From an uncultured Muribaculaceae bacterium (GTDB lineage: Bacteria; Bacteroidota; Bacteroidia; Bacteroidales; Muribaculaceae), in assembly GCA_910586175.1 (NCBI GenBank), contig CAJUIJ010000032.1, positions 5,096-18,912 on the forward strand: a DNA stretch of 13,817 bases. The letters run 5' to 3'. Position numbers and translations under genes: made by a program. The first letter of the stretch is position 1. Each line of letters opens with the position of its first letter. Of this stretch, positions 6,586-13,817 are shown piece by piece. The notes under the pieces were generated by a model, which saw only the letters and a program-made list of their open reading frames with translations, did not search any database and was not told the origin of the DNA.

Positions 6586-9126
6586 ATGAAGAACGACTTT
6601 TCGAAACAATTCAGGCCAATGCTTGAGCTTGCGCTCAGCGAGGTGCGCAGATTCAACTCCCCTGTTATAATGTCGGAGCATTTTCTGCTCGCATCGCTGC
6701 GTCAGCAGGATGGCTATGCATTCAAGATATTGACACAGTTGCATATTCCCATCGATAAGATTATCGGCGAAATAGAGGAATATCTACAGGATCCGCATTC
6801 ACCCGGAGAGACCACTACCCTATTTGAGCAACAATATAAGATCAGCCTCGCAGCGATACGCCATCTTCAGCTTGCCACATCAGAGGCCCGCAAGATGAAT
6901 GCGCATGTGATTGGGAGCGAACACATATTGTTGGCGCTGATTCACGACAAACGGTCGATGGACTCCGAACTTCTTGAACATATAAAAGAGGAGTACCTGA
7001 ACTTTGATATCTCGGTGCAGAGCATAGGCATGCCGATGGACCAGATGCCCCGCATGGGCAAGGATTTCGGCGAGGATGAGGATGAAGGGGAACTCCAAGA
7101 GTCATCGGATGCACCGAAGAGCAAGCCGTCGAAACCGGCTGACAAAGGAAGCCGCAAGAGTGACACCCCGGCACTCGACAAGTTCGGCTACGATATGACC
7201 AAGGCTGCAGCCGAAGGAAAACTTGACCCGGTGGTGGGGCGTGAGCGGGAGATAGAACGACTGGCACAGATACTTTCGCGCCGCAAGAAAAATAATCCAG
7301 TGCTCATCGGCGAGCCCGGCGTGGGCAAGTCTGCCATAGTGGAGGGTCTGGCTCTGCGCATCGTGCAGCGCAAAGTGTCGCGCATACTCTTTGACAAGCG
7401 TGTTATCGGGCTCGACATGACCGGCATGGTGGCCGGCACCAAATATCGTGGACAGTTTGAGGAGCGCATCAAGACCGTGCTTGACGAACTCACTAAGAAT
7501 CCCGACATTATCCTCTTCATAGACGAGATACACACCATAGTGGGCGCAGGCGGCGCACCCGGTTCGATGGATGCGGCCAATATATTGAAACCGGCCTTGG
7601 CCCGAGGCGAGATACAGTGCATCGGTGCAACCACGCTCGACGAATACCGCCAGAATATAGAGAAAGATGGTGCTCTCGAACGCCGTTTCCAGAAGGTGAT
7701 GGTTGAACCCACCACCCCCGAGGAGACCCTCGAGATATTGAAGCAAGTGAAAGAGAAATATGAGCAGCACCACAACGTGACATACACTGACGAGGCCCTT
7801 GAGGCGTGTGTGTCGCTGACCGAACGATATGTGAGCGACCGCAACTTCCCCGACAAGGCACTCGATGCGCTCGACGAGGCCGGCAGCCGCGTGCATATCA
7901 CCAACATCGTGGTGCCCGAGGAGATAGAGACCTTGGAAAAACGGATAGATGAACTGACGCAAGATAAACTTGCTGCTGCAAAGGCTCAGGATTATGAGAA
8001 AGCAGCCGGGCTGCGCGATGAGGTGGTAAAAGCCAAGGCGGCACTCGAGACCGCGAAAGGGAAATGGGAAGAGAGCCTGAGCCAGGACCGTCAGGAAGTT
8101 GACGATGAAAAAGTGGCCGAAGTGGTTGCGCTGATGACCGGAGTGCCGACACAGCGCATAGCACAGGCAGAAGGCGCCCGACTCATACAGATGGGCGATA
8201 CACTTCACGGCTCGGTGATTGGACAGGATGATGCCATCAAGAAAGTGGTCAAGGCGATACAACGCAACCGCATAGGACTCAAAGATCCCGAAAAGCCTAT
8301 CGGAGTGTTCATGTTTCTTGGACCAACCGGCGTGGGTAAGACACTTCTGGCCAAGAAACTTGCAGAATATCTATTCGACAGCTCCGATGCACTTATACGG
8401 GTAGACATGAGCGAGTTTATGGAGAAATTCACCGTGTCGCGTCTCGTAGGTGCGCCTCCCGGATATGTTGGTTATGAAGAGGGAGGACAACTCACCGAGA
8501 AAGTGCGCCGCAAGCCATATTCAGTAGTGCTTCTCGATGAGATAGAGAAAGCACACCCCGACGTGTTCAACCTATTGCTCCAGGTGATGGACGAAGGCCG
8601 GCTCACCGACTCATTGGGTCGAAAGATAGACTTCAAAAACACGATACTCATCATGACGAGCAATATCGGTTCGCGTCAGCTCAAAGACTTCGGAGGAGGT
8701 GTGGGCTTCAACACCGCAGAGGTTAGCAAAGAGCAGGCCCACGGAGTCATATCGAAGGCCCTCAACAAGGCATTCTCGCCCGAATTCCTGAACCGTGTTG
8801 ACGACATAATAATGTTTGACAGCCTTGACCGCGATGCGATATTCAACATTATCGACATAGAGCTGAAAGACTTCTTCGGACGCGTGGAGAAATTGGGATA
8901 CCATCTCGACCTGAGCCGTGAGGCACGCAACTTCATCGCCGATAAAGGCTATGACCGCAACTTCGGTGCAAGGCCGCTGAAACGCGCCATACAGAAATAT
9001 CTGGAAGATGAACTCGCCGAGCTTATGCTCACCCTCGGTGCAGAAGGCCAGATAGGAGGCACCATAAAGGTAAGCTTCAAGGAGGGTGACAGCAAATTGA
9101 CATTCGAATACGAGCCGGTAGGCTAA
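6586..9126 (+). CDS. clpC: ATP-dependent Clp unfoldase ATPase subunit ClpC
   Basis: ClpC is a hexameric AAA+ unfoldase that feeds misfolded or tagged proteins to the ClpP peptidase in the cytoplasm. Domains of the 846 residues: two Clp-N repeats (about 1-145, each with an SEH.LLA motif); an acidic then Lys/Ser/Pro-rich linker (about 158-195); the first AAA+ module with Walker A GEPGVGKS (242-249) and Walker B ILFIDE (D313-E314); a UVR-like middle domain (about 455-490); and the second AAA+ module with Walker A GPTGVGKT (579-586), Walker B VVLLDE (D651-E652) and sensor-2 GARPL (794-798). VGF (706-708) fits the loop that docks on ClpP. All key ATPase residues are intact. A TTG sits directly before the ATG in frame; the ATG start is preferred because of the AAGGA spacing. 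Length is normal for the family. It is followed by a strong terminator. Confidence 0.98.
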   Translation: MKNDFSKQFRPMLELALSEVRRFNSPVIMSEHFLLASLRQQDGYAFKILTQLHIPIDKIIGEIEEYLQDPHSPGETTTLFEQQYKISLAAIRHLQLATSEARKMNAHVIGSEHILLALIHDKRSMDSELLEHIKEEYLNFDISVQSIGMPMDQMPRMGKDFGEDEDEGELQESSDAPKSKPSKPADKGSRKSDTPALDKFGYDMTKAAAEGKLDPVVGREREIERLAQILSRRKKNNPVLIGEPGVGKSAIVEGLALRIVQRKVSRILFDKRVIGLDMTGMVAGTKYRGQFEERIKTVLDELTKNPDIILFIDEIHTIVGAGGAPGSMDAANILKPALARGEIQCIGATTLDEYRQNIEKDGALERRFQKVMVEPTTPEETLEILKQVKEKYEQHHNVTYTDEALEACVSLTERYVSDRNFPDKALDALDEAGSRVHITNIVVPEEIETLEKRIDELTQDKLAAAKAQDYEKAAGLRDEVVKAKAALETAKGKWEESLSQDRQEVDDEKVAEVVALMTGVPTQRIAQAEGARLIQMGDTLHGSVIGQDDAIKKVVKAIQRNRIGLKDPEKPIGVFMFLGPTGVGKTLLAKKLAEYLFDSSDALIRVDMSEFMEKFTVSRLVGAPPGYVGYEEGGQLTEKVRRKPYSVVLLDEIEKAHPDVFNLLLQVMDEGRLTDSLGRKIDFKNTILIMTSNIGSRQLKDFGGGVGFNTAEVSKEQAHGVISKALNKAFSPEFLNRVDDIIMFDSLDRDAIFNIIDIELKDFFGRVEKLGYHLDLSREARNFIADKGYDRNFGARPLKRAIQKYLEDELAELMLTLGAEGQIGGTIKVSFKEGDSKLTFEYEPVG

Positions 9127-9190
9127 CCGGAACCGATATCTCATAACAGAGGGCAACCGGTCCAATCGGATAAGCCGAAAGCATATATGC

Positions 9191-9228
9191 AAAACAGGCG
9201 TGCAGATGGTGTCTGCGCGCCTGTTTTT
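9191..9228 (+). terminator. Intrinsic terminator after clpC
   Basis: AACAGGCGTGCAGA (9193-9206) pairs with TCTGCGCGCCTGTT (9212-9225) over 14 positions, one of them G-U, around the loop TGGTG. A T-run extends to 9228, and A residues at 9191-9194 face it. It lies about 65 bases after the clpC stop and separates clpC from the gyrA promoter. Confidence 0.92.
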
Positions 9229-9230
9229 GC

Positions 9231-9261
9231 TTGTAAAATCGAATTATTTTTTGTAATTTTG
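9231..9261 (+). promoter_or_regulatory. Bacteroidetes-type promoter for gyrA
   Basis: TTG (9231-9233) and the -7 element TAATTTTG (9254-9261), an exact TAnnTTTG match, are 20 bases apart. The -33 part begins just after the T-run of the clpC terminator. Transcription would begin near 9267, giving a leader of about 90 bases before the gyrA ATG. Confidence 0.75.
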
Positions 9262-9284
9262 TAGTCAGGATGCGTCATTAGGGG

Positions 9285-9328
9285 TGCATTTGCGATGACA
9301 GAGTGTAACGCACAGAGTTGCAAATGCA
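9285..9328 (+). other. Inverted repeat in the gyrA leader
   Basis: TGCATTTGC (9285-9293) and GCAAATGCA (9320-9328) are perfect 9-base complements separated by 26 bases, within the predicted 5' untranslated region of gyrA and 27 bases before the ATG. It could fold in the mRNA or be a DNA operator. The inner part GTGT...GCAC can add a small second stem. Confidence 0.6.
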
Positions 9329-9355
9329 TAACCAAGAGTAATCAGCAAAAATATA

Positions 9356-11959
9356 ATGCAATCAGACGACAAGATTATTCCGATTAATATAGAATCGGAG
9401 ATGAAAAGTGCCTACATCGACTATTCGATGTCGGTCATAGTGAGCCGAGCGCTGCCTGATGTGCGCGACGGCTTCAAGCCGGTGCACCGCAGGGTGCTGT
9501 TCGGCATGAACGAACTCCACAACAACTTTTCGGGCGACACAAAGAAGTCGGCACGTGTGGTTGGAGAAGTGATGGGTAAGTATCACCCTCACGGCGACTC
9601 CTCAATCTATCTTACTATGGTCAGGTTGGCTCAGGAATGGTCTCTGCGCTATCCATTGGTGTTCGGACAGGGAAACTTCGGCTCAATCGACGGAGACTCC
9701 CCTGCTGCCATGCGTTACACCGAGGTGAAGCTGGCCCGCATGGGAGAGGAGATGCTCCGCGACCTTGATAAGGAGACCGTGGACTTCGTGCCCAACTTCG
9801 ACAACTCGTTGATGGAGCCGGCAGTGCTTCCGACCCGCATTCCCAACCTTCTGGTGAACGGTGCGTCAGGTATCGCCGTAGGTATGGCCACCAATATGCC
9901 TCCCCACAATCTTACAGAGGCCCTGAATGCATCGATAGCACTCGTTGATGACCCCGACATCACGATCGACGGGCTGATGGAGCATATACAGGCACCTGAT
10001 TTCCCCACCGGAGGTGAAATATTCGGGCTTCAGGGTGTGCGCGATGCATTCGAAACCGGACGTGGCCGCATAGTGCTCCGCGCCAAGGCTGAAATAGAGA
10101 CGGAAGGCAACCACGATGTGATTGTGGTGAGCGAGATACCCTACGGTGTGCTCAAGGGAGAACTTGTGAAGTCAATCATACAGATGGCCGAGGATAAAAA
10201 GATTGAGGGTATCGCCGACGTGACCGACACCTCGGCCCGCGGCAAGATACACATCGCCATCGACATCAAGAAAGATGCCAACGCCAAGGTGGTGCTCAAC
10301 AAGCTTTTCAAGTTGACCCAGTTGCAGACATCGTTCAGCGTGAACAATGTTGCACTTGTAAACGGTAGACCTCAGACACTCAACCTCAAGCAGCTGCTCG
10401 AGGCTTTCGTGAGCCACAGACGCGACGTGGTGATACGACGCACACGATACGAACTCCGTAAGGCAGAAGAGCGTGCCCACATACTCAAGGGCTTGATGAT
10501 CGCCACCCAGAACATTGACGAGGTGATAGCGATAATCAGGAGCAGCCGTACCACCGATGAGGCTCAACGCCGTCTGTCGGAGCGATTTGAGCTTGATGAT
10601 GTGCAGACTCGTGCAATTGTCGAGATGCGACTTCGCCAGCTCACCGGTTTGGAAATCGAGAAGCTGCGTGCCGAGTATGATGAGCTGATGAAGCAGATAG
10701 AATTTTACAACCGTATCCTGAGCGACGAGCAGGTGCTACGCGACGTGATAAAGAAGGAGATGGAGGAGATTCGCGATAAATATGGCGATGAGCGTCGCAC
10801 GAAGATCAACCCCTTCTCAGGCGACTTCAACTCCGAGGACTTCTACAGCGACGATAAGATGATCATCACCATCTCGCACCTCGGCTATATCAAGCGCACA
10901 CCTCTGAGCGAGTTTCGTGCACAGCACCGAGGCGGTGTAGGCGCCAAGGGAAGCTCAACGCGCGATGAGGACTTCATTGAATACATCTACCCTGCTACCA
11001 ACCACAACTATATGCTCTTCTTCACACAGAAGGGACGTTGCTATTGGCTTAAGGTGTACGAGATACCAGAAGGTGCCAAAAATTCAAAGGGACGTGCCAT
11101 ACAGAACCTGCTCCAGATAGACCAGGACGACAGGGTAAATGCCTTCATACGAGTGAAAGGCTTAACCGACCCCGACTTCAACACGAGCCACAACCTCATA
11201 TTCGCCACTAAGAAAGGTATCATCAAAAAGACTCAACTTTCTGCATACTCACGTCCGCGAGCTATCGGCGTAAATGCAATCATAATCCGCGAGGATGACG
11301 AGGTGATAGGCGTACGTCTCACCGACGGCAACTCAGAGGTGATACTCGCCAACAAGGGGGGCCGTGCCATACGCTTCAATGAGAAAGTAGTTCGCAGCAT
11401 GGGTCGCGTGTCGACCGGTGTGAAAGGTATGACCCTCGATGACGATAATGATGAGGTTATCGGCATGATTACAATGAACGGCGAGCCGGGCGAAACTGTT
11501 ATGGTTGTATCGGAGAATGGCTATGGCAAACGTTCGGCACTCGATGACTACCGCATCACCAACCGCGGTGGCAAGGGAGTTAAGACATTGCAAATCACAG
11601 ACAAAACCGGTGCATTGGTTGCCATCAAGAATGTCAACGACGACAACGACCTGATGATTATCAACCAAAGCGGCGTAGCACTCCGACTCCAAGTGGCCGA
11701 CATAAGAGTGATGGGCCGTGCTACTCAGGGAGTCAAGCTTATCGACCTCGGCAAGCGTGGAGATACTATCGCATCGGTATGCAAGGTAGACTCCGAACCG
11801 GAAGAAATCGATGAGGAAGAGACCGACGATGCCACCGGGGTTGGCTCAATCGACAACTCTTTGGAAAGTATAGATGAAGCTATTACCGACATGGATACCT
11901 CAGACACAGACGCTACTGATGTAGAAGCTGAATCAGAGGATGCAGATGAAGATGCTTAA
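9356..11959 (+). CDS. gyrA: DNA gyrase subunit A
   Basis: GyrA is the DNA cleavage-religation and wrapping subunit of gyrase (A2B2), which introduces negative supercoils using ATP hydrolysed by GyrB. The 867-residue protein shows the N-terminal signature IDYSMSVIVSRALPDVRDG, the conserved HPHGDS block and the catalytic Tyr121 in AAMRYTE. After the coiled-coil tower comes the C-terminal beta-pinwheel with the gyrase-specific box as NRGGKG (736-741), which supports GyrA rather than topoisomerase IV ParC. In the quinolone region Ser82 is the sensitive-type residue, while the position equivalent to E. coli Asp87 is Leu86. The last 55 residues (813-867) carry 25 Asp/Glu and no Lys or Arg. It has its own promoter and a 53-bp gap to the TPR gene, with which it is probably co-transcribed. 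Confidence 0.98.
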   Translation: MQSDDKIIPINIESEMKSAYIDYSMSVIVSRALPDVRDGFKPVHRRVLFGMNELHNNFSGDTKKSARVVGEVMGKYHPHGDSSIYLTMVRLAQEWSLRYPLVFGQGNFGSIDGDSPAAMRYTEVKLARMGEEMLRDLDKETVDFVPNFDNSLMEPAVLPTRIPNLLVNGASGIAVGMATNMPPHNLTEALNASIALVDDPDITIDGLMEHIQAPDFPTGGEIFGLQGVRDAFETGRGRIVLRAKAEIETEGNHDVIVVSEIPYGVLKGELVKSIIQMAEDKKIEGIADVTDTSARGKIHIAIDIKKDANAKVVLNKLFKLTQLQTSFSVNNVALVNGRPQTLNLKQLLEAFVSHRRDVVIRRTRYELRKAEERAHILKGLMIATQNIDEVIAIIRSSRTTDEAQRRLSERFELDDVQTRAIVEMRLRQLTGLEIEKLRAEYDELMKQIEFYNRILSDEQVLRDVIKKEMEEIRDKYGDERRTKINPFSGDFNSEDFYSDDKMIITISHLGYIKRTPLSEFRAQHRGGVGAKGSSTRDEDFIEYIYPATNHNYMLFFTQKGRCYWLKVYEIPEGAKNSKGRAIQNLLQIDQDDRVNAFIRVKGLTDPDFNTSHNLIFATKKGIIKKTQLSAYSRPRAIGVNAIIIREDDEVIGVRLTDGNSEVILANKGGRAIRFNEKVVRSMGRVSTGVKGMTLDDDNDEVIGMITMNGEPGETVMVVSENGYGKRSALDDYRITNRGGKGVKTLQITDKTGALVAIKNVNDDNDLMIINQSGVALRLQVADIRVMGRATQGVKLIDLGKRGDTIASVCKVDSEPEEIDEEETDDATGVGSIDNSLESIDEAITDMDTSDTDATDVEAESEDADEDA

Positions 11960-12012
11960 ACCTACACTTCAAAGTAAAATCTAAGAAACAAATAACTTAA
12001 AATACAAACACT

Positions 12013-13221
12013 ATGAAGAAGATTCTGGCAATCGCTCTCGGAGCTGCAACAGTTGTTTCGGTGAGCGCGCAGAAAGAGACAGTGGCACAGGCCGGCAAAC
12101 TTGCGGGCAAGATCGACAAGATTGAGGAGGCACGTGCCCTGATCAAACAGGCTGCTGAAAATGCAGAGACCGCCAACGATGTGAATACTTGGTATACGGC
12201 AGGTAAGATTGAGTATGGTGCTTTTGATGAGGCTTTCAAGAAACGTGCCATCAATCCTGACGATGCAGCGGCAGATCCCATAGCGATGGGTACTGAGCTT
12301 GTGAACGGCTACAACTATTTCATCAAGGCTCTTCCTCTTGATTCTGTGCCTAACGCCAAGGGTGAGATCAAGCCTAAACATTCTAAAGACATGATCGCCA
12401 AGATGAACAATCACCACAATGACTACTTCAACTATGGCGGTGAGCTCTTCAACAACAAGCACTACTACCCCGAAGCATACCATGCGTTCATGATTTATGG
12501 CGACATGCCTTCACAGCCTTGGGCCTCAAAAGCTTTGAAGCAGGTTCCTGACTCTATGATAGCCCTCGCATATCATTATGCAGGTATCGGTGCATATTCC
12601 GGCAATGCCCTCGAAGATGCAATCAAGGCATTTGAGAAGGCTCGCAATGCAGGCATCACTGACCCCCAGAATTATGTATACGAGATTGCCAGCTGGCAGA
12701 ATGTCGCACTACGCGACAGCACCAAGGCTGACCTCGCCAAGAACAAGATAGCTGAAGCAGCAATGGCCGGTTACAAGAAATTCGGCATTCAGAATCCACT
12801 TTTCCTCAACAATCTGGTCAACTCAATGCTGATGGATGAGAAATATGATGACGCTGTGGCACTTGTGAGCGAACAGATTCAGTCTAACCCCGATAAGGCA
12901 TTCCTCTATGGTCTTCGTGGTTATATCAACGACCGCAAGGGTGACGAAGCGGCTTCGCTTTCTGACTATCGCAAGGCTGCCTCATTTGACGATGCTGATA
13001 TCGAAACCCTCAAGAATGCAGCGAAGAAAGTATATACATCAGGTACAGCTGTCTGGAACAGTATAGAAGGCGCACAGCCTGAGAAACGTCAGGATGTCAA
13101 AGTGAACTATTTCGAGGCTGCCAAGGCAATCGCAGAGCGTGCAAAGGCTCTCGATCCTAACGACAGCGATGTGGAATATATACTTGAAAATATCAACTAC
13201 GCGCTCGAAACCTATTTTTAA
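12013..13221 (+). CDS. Exported tetratricopeptide-repeat protein
   Basis: This 402-residue, mostly helical protein has a signal peptide (MKKILAIALGAATVVSVSA|QKE, cleavage after residue 19) without a lipobox, so it is expected in the periplasm. TPR-like helix pairs are visible at about residues 197-230 (GNALEDAIKAFEKARNAG) and 278-345 (YDDAVALVSEQIQSNPDKAFLYGLRGYINDRKGD and the following DYRKAASFDD). The final segment, AKAIAERAKALDPNDSDVEYILENINYAL, also fits a TPR. Such repeats act as protein-binding scaffolds; the partner is unknown. It lies 53 bp after gyrA with no clear promoter or terminator between, so it is probably read from the gyrA promoter. The long inverted repeat at 13234 lies just downstream. 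The TPR class is firm; the biological role is not known to me. Confidence 0.9.
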   Translation: MKKILAIALGAATVVSVSAQKETVAQAGKLAGKIDKIEEARALIKQAAENAETANDVNTWYTAGKIEYGAFDEAFKKRAINPDDAAADPIAMGTELVNGYNYFIKALPLDSVPNAKGEIKPKHSKDMIAKMNNHHNDYFNYGGELFNNKHYYPEAYHAFMIYGDMPSQPWASKALKQVPDSMIALAYHYAGIGAYSGNALEDAIKAFEKARNAGITDPQNYVYEIASWQNVALRDSTKADLAKNKIAEAAMAGYKKFGIQNPLFLNNLVNSMLMDEKYDDAVALVSEQIQSNPDKAFLYGLRGYINDRKGDEAASLSDYRKAASFDDADIETLKNAAKKVYTSGTAVWNSIEGAQPEKRQDVKVNYFEAAKAIAERAKALDPNDSDVEYILENINYALETYF

Positions 13222-13233
13222 TAGAGTTTTTTC

Positions 13234-13326
13234 AATTAGGAATTAGGAAAGAGGGATTAGGAATTTGTCGCGACGCAATGCAAATGTCGCTAACAATTCC
13301 TAATCCCTCTTTCCTTATTTCTAATT
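13234..13326. repeat. Long inverted repeat (32-bp arms) between convergent genes
   Basis: The arms 13234-13265 and 13295-13326 pair at 31 of 32 positions if one G-T wobble is accepted. The inner 21 positions (13245-13265 with 13295-13315) are perfect. The 29-base loop contains a second small stem, GCGAC/GTCGC. The arms are built from TTAGGAA-like units. It lies 12 bases after the TPR stop codon and 9 bases beyond the end of the thioredoxin gene, so it probably ends or stabilises both convergent transcripts. It lacks a clean T-run behind the stem on either strand, so a simple intrinsic terminator is not proven. Confidence 0.9.
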
Positions 13327-13335
13327 CCTTGTTCC

Positions 13336-13629
13336 TTATGCGTATTGCTGAACTTTGGAGAGAAGCACATCTGCTGCCATTTCGCCACTCTGACGCCACA
13401 TCTCCTTGCCATCGCGATATACTATGAACGTGGGTATTGACTCCACTTTATTCTCTTCGGCGAGTTCCTTATATTCGTCTATGTCGAACTGATACACGCC
13501 TACCTTGCCATCGAGCAATTCTCTAATCTGCTGCACAATCGGCATCATGCGCTGGCAATGAGGACACCAGGATGCAAAAAATTCAATCAATACTGTCTTG
13601 CCTGAATTAATAAGCTCATTATAATCCAT
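13336..13629 (-). CDS. Cytoplasmic thioredoxin-like protein with WCPHC active site
   Basis: This 97-residue thioredoxin-fold protein catalyses dithiol-disulfide exchange. The active site is W21-C22-P-H-C25 after the typical strand VLIEFFAS, and the cis-proline is P66 in SIPTF. There is no signal peptide, so it should act in the cytoplasm. Its length is slightly shorter than the usual 105-110 residues but includes the whole core fold. The dipeptide between the cysteines is PH, as in DsbA, instead of GP as in housekeeping thioredoxins; in known proteins PH makes the disulfide more oxidising. It is convergent with the TPR gene. No clean TAnnTTTG promoter was found upstream (the nearest is TAATTTTT). 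It could be a specialised thioredoxin rather than TrxA itself. Confidence 0.92.
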   Translation of the reverse strand: MDYNELINSGKTVLIEFFASWCPHCQRMMPIVQQIRELLDGKVGVYQFDIDEYKELAEENKVESIPTFIVYRDGKEMWRQSGEMAADVLLSKVQQYA

Positions 13630-13817
13630 AATAAAAATTTCGAAAAAAATTAGTTAAACAAATCAACAACGCAGTTACGCCGGTGCTTCGACCTTATCAA
13701 CTATACGTCTGTCTGCACCATTACAGTGTAACTACATACTTAGAACAACGCATTTACTATTATGGTTCGATTATGTATCGGGCCTATTGTTATCGTCGGC
13801 GGTGCCTCCTCCCCTCC
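13630..13817. other. Non-coding end of the window upstream of the thioredoxin gene
   Basis: I see no supported gene, tRNA or terminator in these 188 bases. They form the leader/promoter side of the thioredoxin gene on the - strand. The last 13 bases (13805-13817) are pure C/T on this strand, that is GGAGGGGAGGAGG on the - strand, a purine tract with four runs of G. A small palindrome, TTACAGTGTAA, is also present. Confidence 0.5.

Noticed and set aside
7102..8262. 386-residue open frame on the - strand inside clpC
   Set aside because: It is entirely antisense to the conserved clpC AAA+ region and has low-complexity His/Leu/Cys-rich composition without any domain; it follows from clpC codon bias.
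8611..9192. 193-residue - strand frame over the clpC 3' end
   Set aside because: It is antisense to the conserved second AAA+ module; no domain is visible.
11962..12483. 173-residue - strand frame spanning the gyrA-TPR gap
   Set aside because: Most of it is antisense to the TPR gene, with no family features, and both flanking genes are read on the + strand.
13630..13817. A tRNA gene or a - strand promoter before the thioredoxin gene
   Set aside because: No cloverleaf can be built (only a 5-bp GGTGC/GCACC pairing), and TAATTTTT lacks a correctly spaced -33 element.

Overview
This window looks like chromosomal DNA of a Bacteroidales bacterium, most plausibly a gut Muribaculaceae/Prevotella-like lineage. 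The grounds are Bacteroidetes-type promoters (TTTG or TTG, a spacer of 19-20 bases, then TAnnTTTG), mostly weak or absent Shine-Dalgarno sequences, many Sec-exported proteins with short 'NLQG...NGK' C-terminal motifs, and Bacteroidota-like ClpC and GyrA sequences. The family-level assignment is inference; the phylum/order assignment is fairly secure.

Layout: (1) 1-120 is a two-phase tandem array (9-bp, then 16-bp units) ending 31 bp before a two-gene surface-protein cassette (152-4926). Its first gene is a DUF5074/YncE-type beta-propeller related to the BtuG corrinoid-binding proteins. The second is a 1146-residue exported protein with GLUG-type repeats. Both end in the same short C-terminal motif, and a good intrinsic terminator closes the unit. 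(2) 5060-5807 holds a Nudix hydrolase overlapped by a tiny two-helix membrane protein. (3) 5988-6377 is a small exported four-cysteine protein behind a textbook Bacteroidetes promoter. (4) 6378-6585 is a gene-free stretch packed with three stem-loops, one of them a perfect 14-bp inverted repeat. (5) 6586-13221 is a housekeeping block on the + strand: clpC (AAA+ unfoldase), a terminator, a gyrA promoter with a structured leader, gyrA, and an exported TPR protein probably co-transcribed with gyrA. (6) A 32-bp-arm inverted repeat separates this block from a convergent thioredoxin-like gene on the - strand. The last 188 bases hold no gene that I can support.

How the genes work together: ClpC (proteostasis) and GyrA (DNA supercoiling) are core functions. 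The TPR protein sits in the envelope and its role is unknown. The first two genes probably act together at the cell surface; if the BtuG relationship holds, they bind a corrinoid or similar ligand for a TonB-dependent transporter that would lie outside the window. The least explained parts are the 1146-residue partner protein, the structured DNA before clpC, and the repeat elements at 1-120 and 13234-13326. I saw no CRISPR array, insertion sequence, tRNA or rRNA.
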